Below, one piece after another: positions 18,684 to 28,224 of a stretch of DNA of 64,000 nucleotides (position 1 is its first letter; every line of letters starts with the position of its first letter). A program made the position numbers and the translations under genes. The notes under the pieces are model-generated. The model was not told where the DNA came from, did no database searches, and was given only the letters and a program-made list of their open reading frames with translations. Location: contig NC_083370.1 in assembly GCF_029542785.1 (NCBI RefSeq), positions 1,734,001 to 1,798,000 on the forward strand, given 5' to 3'. The stretch comes from Malassezia japonica. Its lineage: Eukaryota; Basidiomycota; Malasseziomycetes; Malasseziales; Malasseziaceae.

Positions 18684-20795
18684 ATGGCCGTGTATCCAGC
18701 TTTGCGTACCGCTCTGTCACGATCTATTCCCCGCCGCACCCTTACGACGACTGCTGCTGCCGCGATGAAGCCGACCAGCCTTTTGCGCACTGACATGCCC
18801 AAGACGTTCGGGAAGCAGGCAACGCTGCCCCGCCTGCCGGTGCCTGCCCTCAGCGAGTCGCTCGACCGCTACCTCAAGAGCCTCGAGCCGATTTTGCAGC
18901 AGAAGGAGGACTTTGGCGAGCTGCCCTCGGGCGCGACTGCTGCCTCGGAGCTTGCGCAGCGCCGCCAGTGGGCTGATGACCTGCTCGCCGGCGTCGGACC
19001 GCTGCTCAACGAGCGCCTGTACGACGTCGACCAGACCACCGACAACAACTGGTTCGACGACCGTTTCTGGCTGCAGAAGGCCTACCACGAGTGGCGTGCG
19101 CCCCTCCTGATTAACTCGAACTGGTGGCTGATGTTCCGCCCCGACGAGGACACGCCGAAGGAGGTTGCGAACTACCTCGGCGATGCGCCCGCCTATTCCC
19201 CCGAGGCCATCACGAAGCAAAACTGGCACCAGTCCAAGTGGGGTCTGCGCCGCGCGACGTGGCTCACCTACCGCATGGCGCTGTACAAGCTGGCACTCGA
19301 CAAGGAGACGATCAAGCCGGACGCGTCGCGCGCGGGTGCTTTCTGCATGCACCAGTACTCGCGTGTGTTTGGTGTGACGCGTATCCCGTCCCGCCCCCAC
19401 GACTGGAACACGGCGTCGCGCCCGGAGAGTGCAAAGCACATCACCGTCATGGCGAACGACAACCTGTACGAGGTGCCCGTCTTTAACGAGCACGGCGAGA
19501 TCGTGCCGCTGCCCGAGCTCGAAAAGACGCTCGCGGCGATCATCGAGGACGCGTCGACGGGCCGTGGCGAGGCGCTCGGCCTGCTCACTGCCGAGCAGCG
19601 CGACACCTGGTCGCTGGCGCGCGAGCACCTCCTGACGCTCGCCCCGCAGAACCGCAAGAGCCTCGACTCGGTGCAGAGCAGCCTGTTTGTGCTGTCGCTC
19701 GACAGCAACGTGCTCGGCCTGCCCCAGGGCCACCCCAGCGCCGAGGTCGGCTGCGAGCCGGCGGTCGCCGATGCGCACGCGATCAGCACGTCGGGCGGCG
19801 GCCGCTTCGGCCACAACCGCTGGTTCGACAAGTCGCTCTGCCTAAACGTCGAGCCGAACGGCCGCGCGGGCTTCCTCGGCGAGCACTCGCCGGTCGACGC
19901 GCTGATCCCGTCGATTATCGGCGAGTACCTCGTCTCGGTGCCCTCGCCCAAGCCCGAGGAGTCGTTCCCGCAGGACCTCGAGGGCGTCTCGCTCCTCGAC
20001 GCGCCGGTCACCTTCCAGAAGCTCGCGTTTGTCACGGACGACAAGACGCGCGCCGCGATCACGACCGCCGAGGAGAACGCCAAGGCGATCGTGTCCGAGT
20101 CGGACATTGGCGTGCTCTGGTACGACGAGTACGGTGCGGACTGGATCAAGAAGGTCGCGCGCCAGGCGCCGGATGCGTATCTGCAGATGGTGCTCCAGGT
20201 GGCCTACGCCTCGGTGCACGGCCGCCAGACGGCGACGTACGAGACGGCGAGCACGCGTCTCTTCAAGCACGGCCGTACCGACGTGATCCGCTCCTTCTCG
20301 AACGACGCGTACGCGCTCGTGAAGGGTATCCGCGAGAACAAGGCGCCGGAGGAGCTGTACAAGCTGCTCACCGCCGCCACGACCGCGCACTCGCGCCAGA
20401 CGCGTGACCACTCCTTCGGCAAGGGCTTCGACCGCCACATGGCCGGTCTCCGCCTCGTCTTCCGCCCGGAGGACGACGGAGAGTTCCCGGCGCTTTTCAC
20501 CGACCCTCTCTTCACCGAGTCGCAGAGCTGGAAGCTCAGCACGAGCGGCCTCAGCGCGGGCGATCGCTTCGTGGGCACCGGCTTCGGCTCGGGCTTCCCG
20601 GACGGCTTCGGCGTGAACTACCTCGCCGGTGGCAAGGTCCTCAAGTTCGGCCTGGAGTCGAAGCGCACCAACCCCAAGGGCGACGGCCATCCGATCGGCA
20701 TGTACAAGCGGAACATTGTCGACGCGCTGCGCAAGCTCCGCTCGATCGTCGAGCAGGGCCGCCCTGCGGACGAGCCGGAGAAGGCGAAGCTGTAG
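18684..20795 (+). CDS. CAT2: Carnitine O-acetyltransferase, probably dual mitochondrial/peroxisomal
   Basis: Transfers acetyl groups between CoA and carnitine so acetyl units can cross organelle membranes. Single exon, 703 residues. The choline/carnitine acyltransferase fold is clear: catalytic His401 in GEHSPVDA, and GRQTATYETAST in the CoA/carnitine pocket. The N-terminus (MAVYPALRTALSRSIPRRTL) is Arg/Ser-rich without acidic residues, a good mitochondrial presequence. The C-terminus ends in AKL, a type 1 peroxisomal signal. A second in-frame ATG at 18765 (residue 28, MKPTSLLRTDM) lies just after the presequence, so initiation there would give a peroxisomal form. Yeast Cat2 uses a comparable two-start arrangement; here it is inferred. 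Confidence 0.93.
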   Translation: MAVYPALRTALSRSIPRRTLTTTAAAAMKPTSLLRTDMPKTFGKQATLPRLPVPALSESLDRYLKSLEPILQQKEDFGELPSGATAASELAQRRQWADDLLAGVGPLLNERLYDVDQTTDNNWFDDRFWLQKAYHEWRAPLLINSNWWLMFRPDEDTPKEVANYLGDAPAYSPEAITKQNWHQSKWGLRRATWLTYRMALYKLALDKETIKPDASRAGAFCMHQYSRVFGVTRIPSRPHDWNTASRPESAKHITVMANDNLYEVPVFNEHGEIVPLPELEKTLAAIIEDASTGRGEALGLLTAEQRDTWSLAREHLLTLAPQNRKSLDSVQSSLFVLSLDSNVLGLPQGHPSAEVGCEPAVADAHAISTSGGGRFGHNRWFDKSLCLNVEPNGRAGFLGEHSPVDALIPSIIGEYLVSVPSPKPEESFPQDLEGVSLLDAPVTFQKLAFVTDDKTRAAITTAEENAKAIVSESDIGVLWYDEYGADWIKKVARQAPDAYLQMVLQVAYASVHGRQTATYETASTRLFKHGRTDVIRSFSNDAYALVKGIRENKAPEELYKLLTAATTAHSRQTRDHSFGKGFDRHMAGLRLVFRPEDDGEFPALFTDPLFTESQSWKLSTSGLSAGDRFVGTGFGSGFPDGFGVNYLAGGKVLKFGLESKRTNPKGDGHPIGMYKRNIVDALRKLRSIVEQGRPADEPEKAKL

Positions 20796-21096
20796 TCGGA
20801 TAGAAAACGAATGTATCCGCACCAATGCGAAAGCACACGCGGAAAGGGGAGGGTGGTCCATTCGCCACCGCCCAGCGCCCGGCCGCCACACCGTCGTCCC
20901 GCGTACACACACTGCACGACACTCTTGCGGCGTGGCGCACGGACGCAAGCCGGTCGAGCTTTGTCCATACGCAATCATGCTGGCAGGATGCATAGAGCAG
21001 CCGACGGTCGCAGCTGTCGCCGTGCCACTCCTACTACCCCTCTGTACGCTCTCCCACAGGAAGCCCACTATCCTAGCAAAGGATTCACACTCCCAT
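20796..21096. other. 301-bp convergent intergenic region
   Basis: Lies between the 3' ends of CAT2 and the YjbQ-family gene. I see no open frame of substance, no tRNA boxes and no repeat. It is the largest convergent gap here and may simply hold two 3' UTRs. Confidence 0.5.
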
Positions 21097-21923
21097 CTAC
21101 GGAAGCACCGTCGCGACGATCCTGCGCGAGTGCTTAGCGCGGCGGAACTCGCACAGGTACTGTGTCAGCCATCTCACGTACAATGCCCTGCCACGTCCCG
21201 AGGTTCAGGCGGCCGTCGGTGATGGGGATCGTGAGCGACGGTCCGATGATGGACGCCTTCGAGTGCGAGGCCGAGTCGTCCGGGCCCTCGTCCGTGTGGC
21301 GCCACGGGAGCGACTCAGGGATGACGTGGTCGAGCGCCTGTGTGAGCCGTAGCACGTACCATATCCATATCCGTGCGCACGTCGCGGTCAAAGTTCTCGT
21401 TGAGCGAAAGTGCGGCACTGGTGTGCTGGATGAACAGCGTGAGGATGCCCGCCTTGACGCCGCGCAGCAGGTCGCGGATCTCGCCCTCGATCTCGCTCTG
21501 GACAAGGTGGCATCCCTTGGTGCGCGAGCTCAGCGTAAAGGTTTTCTGGGCAGGCATGATGGAGGAACGGGAAAATGCGGGGATGGTGTCTGGCAAATTC
21601 GTCACCCGGCTCGGGACCGGCCCCCGCGTGGGCCACAGCCCACGGATCGACGAGAGCGGAAGGAAGACGTACGCGAGGCCGAGGAGGATGATGACGAGCG
21701 TCAGCACGTTGGGGTTGCGAATCTTGCGCGCGGTCCCAAAAAACAGCGGGTGGCGCTCGCCATACGCCCTCCGGCGCTCTTCCGCCTTGGCCTGGCGCTC
21801 GCGGCGGTGCGCGTCGGCCTGGGCGTAGGGCGAGTTGGCATAGAGTGTCGCGGCGTCTTCGAGCGGCGACTCGTCCGGCGAATACGCCTTGCGGCGGGGC
21901 GGCGGCGGCGGGTAGGCGGACAT
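21097..21923 (-). CDS. YjbQ/UPF0047-family protein with an N-terminal membrane-anchor extension
   Basis: The C-terminal 138 residues are a complete YjbQ (UPF0047) domain, a trimeric fold of uncertain enzymatic role (bacterial YjbQ has weak thiamine-phosphate synthase activity). Three exons (21923-21360, 21337-21182, 21159-21097) are joined by two 22-nt introns and give 260 residues. Splicing recovers the invariant ending GTWQGI-YLCEFR; other family blocks are QHTSAALSLNEN and VIPESLPWRHTDEGPDD. Upstream, in frame and without a stop, are about 122 residues: a Pro-rich start (MSAYPPPPPRRKAYS), a charged helix, and one hydrophobic segment at about residues 73-91 (VLTLVIILLGLAYVFLPLSS). An ATG at 21557 would give the ordinary 138-residue protein. 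Whether this is one anchored protein or two start sites is open. The HIS4 stop is only 17 bp upstream. Confidence 0.8.
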
Positions 21924-21940
21924 GGACGCACGGGGCAAGT

Positions 21941-24616
21941 CTACTTTTGGCTACGCTGCGCAAGGTATTGCAGGCGGACACGCACGGCATTCGCGTGGGC
22001 CTCGAGGCCCTCGCACTCGGCGAGCGCAACGACGTGCGGCCCGAGCTTCTCGAGGCCGGCCGCATCGAGCATCTGCGCGGTGATGTGCTTCTGGAAGGTG
22101 GACGTCGAGACGCCCGAGTACTGCCGCGCATAGCCGTATGTCGGCAGGGTGTGGTTCGTGCCCGAGGCGTAGTCGCCGCAGCTCTCTGGGCTCCACGCGC
22201 CGACAAATACACTGCCCGCGTTCTGCACCAGCGGCACGAGCGCCTCGGGCTCGGCGGTGTGCAGGATGAGGTGCTCCGGCGCGTAGCGGTTGCTCCAGCC
22301 GATCGCCTCCTCGCGCGTCGAAACGAGGATCGTGACACTCTTGTCGATCGCCTGGCGCACGACGTCGACACGCGGCAGCGCACGCGCCTGCGTGTCGACC
22401 GCCTCTTCGATCGCCGCAAGCTTGGCGGGCGACAGCGAGATGCCAACCAGCACCACCTGCGAGTCGGGGCCATGCTCGGCCTGCGACAAGAGGTCGGACG
22501 CGACAAACGCGGGCTCCGCCTCGTCGTCCGCGACCACCAGCACCTCGGACGGGCCGGCGGGCATGTCGATCGACACCTGCGCATCGACCTCGTTCTGCAC
22601 CAGCATCTTGGCAGCCGTCACGTACTGGTTACCGGGGCCCGCGATCTTGTCGACCTTGGGCACGCTCTCGGTGCCGTACGCCATCGCGGCGACCGCTTGC
22701 GCGCCACCGGCGCACACGATGCACGACGCCTTGATCTTGTCGGCGACATAGAGCACCTCGGGCGCAATGCTGCCGTCGGCGCGCGGCGGCGTCGCAAGCA
22801 CAATCGTCTTGCACCCCGCGACTTGCGCAGGCACACCGAGCATCAGTGCCGTCGAGGGCAGCACCGCGCTGCCGCCTGGCACGTACACACCCACGCGCTC
22901 AATCGCGCGGGGGAAACGCGTGCAGACAACACCAGGCATCGTCTCGACCTCCATCACTTCGCGCGCCTCGGTGTCCGGCACCCAGCGCGCGCTTGGCGCA
23001 CCGGGCTGCGGCGCCACTTCCGGCGCAACGTGGCCCTGCGCCTGGTGGAAGCGCAGAATGTTGCCATAGGCGACGTCGATCGCCTCGCGCACCTCGGACT
23101 TCATCTCGCCGCGCTCCGCATCGGTCTGGTAGGGCGGCAGACGCACGCTGCTCTTGAGCTGCACGCGGTCGAGCTGCGCGGTGTATTCGAGGAGCGCAGC
23201 GTCGCCACGCTCCTTGACGGCGGCCATGATCGGGCGCACACGCTCCAGCACCTCGTTCGTGCGGATTCCCGGGCGGCGCAGAAGCTCAATCTGCTGCTCC
23301 GGCGTCGTCTCGCTCAGCAGGTAGCTCGGCAGCTTGATCGGCGCGTCGGCATCGACAGACTTGGGGGCCGGCGCAGACGCCGCAGCCGCGGGCTTCGCCG
23401 CGGGCTTCGCGGGCTCCGCGGCGTACTGCGGCTTGGCATCGCCCTTGCGGCGCGTCACCTTTTTGCTCTTCGCATCGAGGCTGCGCTCAATGTCGGCGAG
23501 GCCGACGCCGGCCTGGATGCACTTGGCGAGCGCAAAGTAGACGAGGTCTGCAGCCTCGAACGCGACGTGCTCCGCGTCGGTCGCGTCAACGAGCTCCTGC
23601 GCCTCCTCGCGGATCTTGGCGCCGAGCAGCGCATTGTCGTTAAAGAGGCGGGCGGTGTACGAGCCTTCCGGCGCGTTGGCCTTGCGCGCACGCAGCGTCT
23701 GCTCGAGCTTCGCCAGGCCACGCACCGAGCCGAAGCACGACTCGCGGTCGGTCAGGTGGCAGAAACCGAGCGACTGGTCGCCCGCCTGCTGCTCGACACG
23801 GAACTCGATGGCGTCCTGGTCGCAGTCGAGGACGATGCGCACGACCTGCTGCGTCGCGCCGCTCGTCGCGCCCTTGTGCCACAGGCCGCGCTTGCGCGAC
23901 TGGTAGTGCGCCGAACCGGTCTTGAGCGAGGCACGCACGCTCTCTGCCGACGAGTACACCAGACCCAGCGAGGTGGAGAGCGCGTCGGAGACGACGACCG
24001 TGGGAAACAGGCCGTCCTCGCGGTCAGATGTGAACGTCGCAAGCAGCACGTCCACATAGTCGAGGCCCGAGCCGTTCATCGAGATCTGCGCGGTGGGCAC
24101 GACGAGCGTCGCGCCGGTGCTGTGCACCGACTTGACCTCCTCGATCGAGACCGGCGCGGAGGACGAGAGGTACACCGGCTTGCCGTTCGTCTTGGTCTGC
24201 ATCGCCTCGAGGAAGCGCAGCGCAGACGCAGGGCCCGGCGCGCCGGCGCACTGCACAAGGACACCCGCGGCCTCCTTTGTCGACGGCGCCGCGCCGTCCT
24301 CCTGGACGGCGAGCACGATGCGCGACGCGCGCACGCTCTCCTCGAGCTCGCCCAGCACAGGGCTAGAGGCAGGCACGACGAGCGCCTCGGCGCCCGCGTT
24401 CAGCAGGTCAATGACCTGGTCGTAGGTCGGCTCGTCGAGCTGGACGAGGTACGCGGCCCGGCTCAGCTGCTTCGCGCCGCCGATATTTTCGAGAAACGCA
24501 TAGGGAACAAGAAGCGGCGCTGACCTCCGGATCGCCGGGAACAGCGCGCTCTGTGCGTACACACCGAGACACTCTCGGGACAGGCACGGGAGGACCGGCG
24601 AAGACTGCTGCAGCAT
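21941..24616 (-). CDS. HIS4: Trifunctional histidine biosynthesis protein HIS4
   Basis: Catalyses steps 2, 3 and 10 of histidine synthesis: phosphoribosyl-ATP pyrophosphohydrolase, phosphoribosyl-AMP cyclohydrolase and histidinol dehydrogenase. Single exon, 891 residues (yeast 799). The cyclohydrolase part shows LWHKGATSGATQQ and LDCDQDAIEF; the pyrophosphohydrolase part AKIREEAQELVDA and FEAADLVYFALAKC; a linker rich in Ala, Pro and Lys (AKPAAKPAAAASAPAPKS) precedes the dehydrogenase with GPGNQYVTAAKMLVQ, SIDMPAGPSEVLVVAD and SCGDYASGTNHTLPT. The start is the ATG at 24616; the next upstream in-frame candidate is a GTG. A CACGTG at 24647-24652 lies in the 65-bp divergent promoter shared with carboxypeptidase Y. 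Confidence 0.96.
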   Translation of the reverse strand: MLQQSSPVLPCLSRECLGVYAQSALFPAIRRSAPLLVPYAFLENIGGAKQLSRAAYLVQLDEPTYDQVIDLLNAGAEALVVPASSPVLGELEESVRASRIVLAVQEDGAAPSTKEAAGVLVQCAGAPGPASALRFLEAMQTKTNGKPVYLSSSAPVSIEEVKSVHSTGATLVVPTAQISMNGSGLDYVDVLLATFTSDREDGLFPTVVVSDALSTSLGLVYSSAESVRASLKTGSAHYQSRKRGLWHKGATSGATQQVVRIVLDCDQDAIEFRVEQQAGDQSLGFCHLTDRESCFGSVRGLAKLEQTLRARKANAPEGSYTARLFNDNALLGAKIREEAQELVDATDAEHVAFEAADLVYFALAKCIQAGVGLADIERSLDAKSKKVTRRKGDAKPQYAAEPAKPAAKPAAAASAPAPKSVDADAPIKLPSYLLSETTPEQQIELLRRPGIRTNEVLERVRPIMAAVKERGDAALLEYTAQLDRVQLKSSVRLPPYQTDAERGEMKSEVREAIDVAYGNILRFHQAQGHVAPEVAPQPGAPSARWVPDTEAREVMEVETMPGVVCTRFPRAIERVGVYVPGGSAVLPSTALMLGVPAQVAGCKTIVLATPPRADGSIAPEVLYVADKIKASCIVCAGGAQAVAAMAYGTESVPKVDKIAGPGNQYVTAAKMLVQNEVDAQVSIDMPAGPSEVLVVADDEAEPAFVASDLLSQAEHGPDSQVVLVGISLSPAKLAAIEEAVDTQARALPRVDVVRQAIDKSVTILVSTREEAIGWSNRYAPEHLILHTAEPEALVPLVQNAGSVFVGAWSPESCGDYASGTNHTLPTYGYARQYSGVSTSTFQKHITAQMLDAAGLEKLGPHVVALAECEGLEAHANAVRVRLQYLAQRSQK

Positions 24617-24681
24617 GAGGAAAAGCGCGAGCGCCGTGACTCGTAACACGTGACCCTGATAAGGCTTGGTTCCGGACCAAA
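24617..24681. promoter_or_regulatory. Divergent promoter HIS4 / CPY with CACGTGAC
   Basis: 65 bp between start codons. CACGTG at 24647-24652 in the extended form AACACGTGACC. I see no TGACTC Gcn4-type site despite HIS4 being a classic amino-acid control target. Confidence 0.45.
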
Positions 24682-26307
24682 ATGAAGTACGCCGTGGGAA
24701 GCTTTTTGTTGGCGCTGGCGGGCGCCGCGTATGCCGCGCAGGCCCCGTTCCAGCTGCCGAGCCGCGAGCCGGCTGGCGTTGATGCGTCCGAGTACCGCGT
24801 GCTCTCGCACCCCTCGCTGCCCGCGCACTCGCTGCGCCTGCGCCGCGTCCCGGATGGCGTGTGCGAGCGCAAGGGCGTCGTGTCCTGGTCGGGCTACCTC
24901 GACGTGGATCTGGACATGGTGTACAGCCGCGAAGACAAGCTGTACGGTGCTGCGGGCACCAAGCCCCCGCCCGGCATTGTCGAGCACTTTTACTTCTGGG
25001 CCTTTGAGTCGCGCAATGATAAGCACACGGATCCCGTGACGCTGTGGCTGAACGGCGGCCCGGGCTGCTCGTCGTTTACGGGATTGCTGATGGAGCTGGG
25101 CCCGTGCAATGCGGCTCCGCCCAAGGACGGTGTGCCGGGCACAGCGTGGAATGAACACGCGTGGAACACCAACTCGTCAATGATCTTCCTCGACCAGCCG
25201 ACCGGCGTCGGCTTCTCGTATGCCTCGTGGAAGAACGCCTCGCGGGAGGACGCGCCGCCGTCGCGCATCTTTGACACGGCGCACGCCGCGCGCGACGTGA
25301 GCGCCTTCCTGCACCTGCTCGCGACCGACAGCACGAACAATGTCGTGTCGGTCGAGACGCTGCCGGGCAGCCCTCTGCCTGCCTTTACCGAGTTCCACAT
25401 GGCCGGTGAGTCGTATGCGGGCCGCTACCTGCCGCTTATCGCGAGCCAGATCGTGAAGGACAACAAGCGCCTGATCGCACAGCCCGAGACTGGCCTGCTC
25501 CCGATCCCGCTCGACTCGATTCTGATCGGCAACGGTATCACCTCGCCCGTGCACCAGAACAAGGCGTTTGTGCAGTACGCGTGCACGAACGCGACCGGCA
25601 ACGGCCCCTTCCTCGAGAAGCGCACCTGCGACAAGATGTGGGACAAGTGGCCCGTCTGCAAGAAGATGCTCGAGAAGTGCAACCGCGAGCCGGGCAACGT
25701 GCCGTACAACCGCGAGGCCTGTGTGAACGCCAACAACTTCTGCAGTGGCGCGCTCTCGTCGCCGTGGGACGCGACGAACTCGTCCGTCTACGACTGGGAC
25801 CACAAGCCGACGTACGACGAGGAGGAGTACGTCGCCGCGTTCCTGAACTACAACGAGACGCGCCGCGCGCTGGGTATCGACCCGCTCGGCGCGGGCGACA
25901 AGCACGACGGCAAGTTTGTCGGCTGCTCGGACCGCGTCTACGAGGACTTTGAGACGACCGGCGACGGCGCGCGCGAGAGCACCTGGGCCGTGAAGCATGT
26001 GCTTGCGAACGGCGTGCGTGTGCTCAGCTACTCGGGCACGCGCGACTTCATCTGCAACTACATCGGCAACGGCAACTGGCTCTACGACCTCGAGTGGGAG
26101 GGCGGCGACAAGTTCCGCAAGGCCCCGCTCGAGCCCTGGTACCTCGAGGGCAGCTCGGAGCCGGCCGGCCACTTCCGCACCTACGGCAACCTGACCTTTG
26201 CGACGGTAGACGCCGCAGGCCACTTTGTGCCGCACGATCAGCCCGAGGCGGCGCTGACCATGTTCCAGCGCTGGGAGCACGGCAAGGTCAAGGGCCGCCT
26301 TGATTAG
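24682..26307 (+). CDS. PRC1: Serine carboxypeptidase, carboxypeptidase Y type
   Basis: Vacuolar or secreted peptidase (family S10) that removes C-terminal residues. Single exon, 541 residues. A signal peptide is clear (MKYAVGSFLLALAGAAYAAQ). The oxyanion block LNGGPGCSSFTGLLMELGPC, Ser244 (AGESYAGRYLP), Asp455 (TRDFICNYIGN) and His514 (AAGHFVPHDQP) form the catalytic set. Several N-x-S/T sites and multiple cysteines fit a glycosylated, disulfide-bonded enzyme. The segment after the signal peptide is short for a CPY propeptide (yeast about 90 residues), so it may be secreted rather than a Vps10-sorted vacuolar form. Confidence 0.93.
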   Translation: MKYAVGSFLLALAGAAYAAQAPFQLPSREPAGVDASEYRVLSHPSLPAHSLRLRRVPDGVCERKGVVSWSGYLDVDLDMVYSREDKLYGAAGTKPPPGIVEHFYFWAFESRNDKHTDPVTLWLNGGPGCSSFTGLLMELGPCNAAPPKDGVPGTAWNEHAWNTNSSMIFLDQPTGVGFSYASWKNASREDAPPSRIFDTAHAARDVSAFLHLLATDSTNNVVSVETLPGSPLPAFTEFHMAGESYAGRYLPLIASQIVKDNKRLIAQPETGLLPIPLDSILIGNGITSPVHQNKAFVQYACTNATGNGPFLEKRTCDKMWDKWPVCKKMLEKCNREPGNVPYNREACVNANNFCSGALSSPWDATNSSVYDWDHKPTYDEEEYVAAFLNYNETRRALGIDPLGAGDKHDGKFVGCSDRVYEDFETTGDGARESTWAVKHVLANGVRVLSYSGTRDFICNYIGNGNWLYDLEWEGGDKFRKAPLEPWYLEGSSEPAGHFRTYGNLTFATVDAAGHFVPHDQPEAALTMFQRWEHGKVKGRLD

Positions 26308-26514
26308 TGCACACTATATGTTTTTCTCTCGTACAGGTAGATAGAACCCGCCCCTTTTTGCTGCCCTTCTTGGCGCGTTGTTGCCCTCGGTCCGTTCCTG
26401 CCGAATCCCCTAGTGTCGTGTCCCCATCCATCCCCGCGGCGCACGGTCTCTCCACACTCGCCTAAATGGGCCCATTTCTCTCGCACGTGGCGGTGACTCT
26501 ATCGTACATGCAAA

Positions 26515-28086
26515 CTACTGGGGCGCCCCTTCCGTGACGCGAGTGCGCTTTGTGCTCGCGGACAGCGCCGAGGGCGGCGCAGCGCCACTTCGCTTGACAG
26601 CCGGCGGCGAGGACGCGAGACGCGACGGCGTATTGCCCAGCGCCATCGTCGCGGCGACCGTCGGCGCACTGACGCTGTGCACGGCCGCGTCCAGCGACGA
26701 GAACCTCGGCGGTGCGGCGCGCGGCGCCTGGCTTGGCGCCTGCTGTGCGTGCGGGAACGGGGAAAGCGCCGATGGCGCAGGGCTATTCGACGCCGAGCGG
26801 TCGCGTGCGCTGCGCCGGTGCCGCTGGATGCGCGGCGCCACGTCCATCGCCGAGCTGCGTGCGCGGCGTGTGCTGTGGTAAGGCTCGGTGCGCAGCCGTG
26901 CTGGCACCTTGGCGGGCGATGCGGTCGGCGTGAGCAGATGCTCTCCCAGGCGCTCGGACGCGAGCTTTGCCGGGAGCGATGCCGTTGTGAGCGCCGGTGC
27001 GCCGAGGTCCATGCCGCGTACGGGCGCGATGGGCCGCGTCGCCGCGAGCGACGGGCTGCTCCATGTCGCTGGTGTTGGTGCCGTGTTCTTGCGGCTCCAT
27101 ACACTCACGAACAAGATGCGCTTCATGCGTCGGTTGTAAAAGAAAGCAAAGGTCGACCACAAGAGACCAGCGCCTGTGCCGCCCAAATCGTCCTCATCGT
27201 ACATCTGCGGAGACTCGGCCTCGCTCACGGACGACGCGGAAGCGTGCCGCTGGTGTGCGGCCGCCGGCGGTGCGCGGCCGAACCCTCCTTCAAACACCTC
27301 CTCGTCGAATACCGGGGCGTCGGTCATTTCCACGTCCTCGTCCTCGTCGGCCGGTGTCCCCCCCCGGGACACGACGCCGCCCGCGTCCACGCTATACCCC
27401 TCGTCGTACGGGTCGCCCTCGTCCATCTCGCCGCCCTCTTCGTCCGGCTCTGCGCTTGCGTGCGGGTCCGAGTCCATGTCTGGGTGGAACGAGTAGACTT
27501 CGCAGTCGGCGATATTGATGATCTCGTCGAGCACGGACGAGAGCGAGGTATGTGCGGAGCGCGACGCGCCCGTGCCCGGCGCGGTGCTCGACGAGGCGGT
27601 CGGCGTGCGGACCTCGCTGCTCATCGGCGACCGTGCGAGGAGCACCGAGTCCTCGATGGAATTGGTAAAGCTCCCGAGGCTGTGCGGCGACCCTGTCCCG
27701 CTCTTGAGCGACTGCAGTGTGGATGTGAGACTGCTGAGCACCATCGTCGGCGAGGTCTCGCGTATGAAATCGGTGGGGTTCACGTTGCTAAAGTCGTGAT
27801 CGGGAAACGCGCCATTCAGCGTCGCGATCAGCAAGAATAGCGTCTTGCGCGCGCTCGGCTGGTCAAGTCTCCCGAACGGCGACGCGAGCGCCTCGTCCAG
27901 ATAACCCGGGGGCGAGCTCGAGGCGGAGAGGAGATAGGAGGACTCGAGCGACTTGAACAGCCGCTTCTCCTTGTTGACTGCTTTGCAGGAGTACGCCTCA
28001 AGACGCGTGAATACCTTGCATTCTGATAACTCAAACGTCAACGAGCGCGAGAGCACTTCGAGCTCGGGGTACTCGAGGTACTTCAT
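26515..28086 (-). CDS. MAF1: Maf1, repressor of RNA polymerase III
   Basis: Nutrient and stress-regulated nuclear repressor that binds Pol III under TORC1/PKA control. Single exon, 523 residues, longer than yeast (about 395). The A box is at the N-terminus (MKYLEYPELEVLSRSLTFEL, YSCKAVNKEKRLFKSLE), followed by SARKTLFLLIATLNGAFPDHDFS; after a Ser-rich, probably phosphorylated linker come the B/C boxes (ADCEVYSFHPDMDSDP and LLWSTFAFFYNRRMKRILFVS). The last 180 residues are a Ser/Pro/Arg-rich disordered tail not seen in small Maf1 proteins. The start at 28086 gives the canonical MKYLE. It shares a 138-bp promoter with two E-boxes with the Bqt4-like gene. The 207 bp beyond its stop hold nothing I recognise. 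Confidence 0.9.
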   Translation of the reverse strand: MKYLEYPELEVLSRSLTFELSECKVFTRLEAYSCKAVNKEKRLFKSLESSYLLSASSSPPGYLDEALASPFGRLDQPSARKTLFLLIATLNGAFPDHDFSNVNPTDFIRETSPTMVLSSLTSTLQSLKSGTGSPHSLGSFTNSIEDSVLLARSPMSSEVRTPTASSSTAPGTGASRSAHTSLSSVLDEIINIADCEVYSFHPDMDSDPHASAEPDEEGGEMDEGDPYDEGYSVDAGGVVSRGGTPADEDEDVEMTDAPVFDEEVFEGGFGRAPPAAAHQRHASASSVSEAESPQMYDEDDLGGTGAGLLWSTFAFFYNRRMKRILFVSVWSRKNTAPTPATWSSPSLAATRPIAPVRGMDLGAPALTTASLPAKLASERLGEHLLTPTASPAKVPARLRTEPYHSTRRARSSAMDVAPRIQRHRRSARDRSASNSPAPSALSPFPHAQQAPSQAPRAAPPRFSSLDAAVHSVSAPTVAATMALGNTPSRLASSPPAVKRSGAAPPSALSASTKRTRVTEGAPQ

Positions 28087-28224
28087 CCCTCGATGGGCGT
28101 CGTCGAGCGCTCGGGCCGACGCGCCTCGCGCCTCCACGACGCATATGGAGAGCCACGTGCACACCCACGTGACATACGCACGCGACGCCTATCAACACCG
28201 TGCGGGCGCGTCGGACGCTACGCC
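28087..28224. promoter_or_regulatory. Divergent promoter MAF1 / BQT4-like with paired E-boxes
   Basis: 138 bp. CACGTG at 28154-28159 and 28166-28171, 12 bp apart; the second is in the extended form CCCACGTGACA. Confidence 0.5.

Noticed and set aside
21845..24523. 892-codon open frame antisense to HIS4
   Set aside because: Same shadow effect; composition is Arg/His/Leu-rich and has no recognisable domain.
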